A model generated the notes under the pieces. It did no database searches and was not told where the DNA came from. It saw nothing but the letters and a program-made list of their open reading frames with translations. Shown one piece after another: positions 35,948-35,967 of a DNA stretch of 35,967 nt. The first letter of the stretch is position 1. Every line of letters starts with the position of its first letter. Where the stretch lies: contig CAYTFZ010000016.1 of assembly GCA_964437215.1 (NCBI GenBank), positions 1-35,967 of the forward strand, read 5' to 3'. The stretch comes from JAAYAN01 sp964437215. Its GTDB lineage: Bacteria > Bacteroidota > Ignavibacteria > Ignavibacteriales > Melioribacteraceae. Made by a program: the position numbers and the translations under genes.

Positions 35948-35967
35948 ATGGCTGAGCTTTTAATATT
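35948..35967 (+). CDS. Possible next gene, start only
   Basis: An ATG 32 nt after the lpd stop opens a frame (MAELLI) that runs to the window edge. Six codons are too few to name it; its position suggests it could be the next gene of the pyruvate dehydrogenase operon. Confidence 0.25.

Noticed and set aside
1..35967. CRISPR arrays, tRNA genes, complete insertion sequences, prophage or integrase genes
   Set aside because: I saw no regularly spaced repeats, no cloverleaf with a TTC-type arm, and no transposase or integrase motif. A covariance-model scan would be decisive for RNAs.

Overview
The window (35,967 nt, AT-rich) looks like a chromosomal segment from the Bacteroidota/Chlorobiota side of the tree, most like Ignavibacteria. 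This is an inference from three things: promoter-like TAnnTTTG boxes instead of classical -10 elements, a secreted CarboxypepD_reg/DUF5686 outer-membrane protein and a decayed YCF48-like repeat gene, and the mix of weak and purine-rich ribosome sites with several TTG/GTG starts. It is one scaffold with a 100-N assembly gap at 22307-22406.

Layout. (1) 1-2509: three tandem + strand genes for PilV-, PilW- and PilX-like minor pilin proteins that lack a normal prepilin leader. (2) 2535-3401 (-): an SDR-type epimerase with a shortened C-terminus, ending inside a shared terminator hairpin. (3) 3446-5875: a DUF5686 outer-membrane protein. (4) 5990-7894: a diiron-type metallo-beta-lactamase domain fused to an RsbU-like PP2C phosphatase, convergent with a STAS anti-anti-sigma gene. 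(5) 8040-9095: an AI-2E/PerM family permease. (6) 9196-9651: the RNase P RNA gene, running almost directly into recJ, followed by ruvC and ruvA. (7) 12578-14455 (-): secreted oligoendopeptidase F, divergent from a Crp/Fnr regulator, a beta-lactamase-type serine hydrolase and a CPBP protease. (8) 17117-17756: a long non-coding stretch with a decayed YCF48-like pseudogene, then typA/bipA and a small membrane protein. (9) 24777-19955 (-): cNMP-GAF-HATPase sensor, miaA (cut by the gap), GT2 glycosyltransferase (probably cut by the gap) and prfA. (10) 24986-26245: ECF sigma factor, cysteine-rich anti-sigma factor and OsmC-family protein. (11) 26616-35915: mfd, then the pyruvate dehydrogenase genes aceE-aceF-lpd.

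How it works together. Much of the window is housekeeping: tRNA processing and modification, translation termination and stress GTPase, recombination and repair, and conversion of pyruvate to acetyl-CoA. The accessory interest lies in signalling. The ODP-PP2C/STAS pair looks like a partner-switching module with an oxygen/NO/redox input. The ECF/zinc-finger anti-sigma/OsmC operon looks like a thiol-stress circuit. The sensor protein at 23011-24777 keeps its ATPase boxes but has Glu where the phosphorylated His should be. The leaderless minor-pilin trio is the best candidate for an undescribed surface or secretion assembly.
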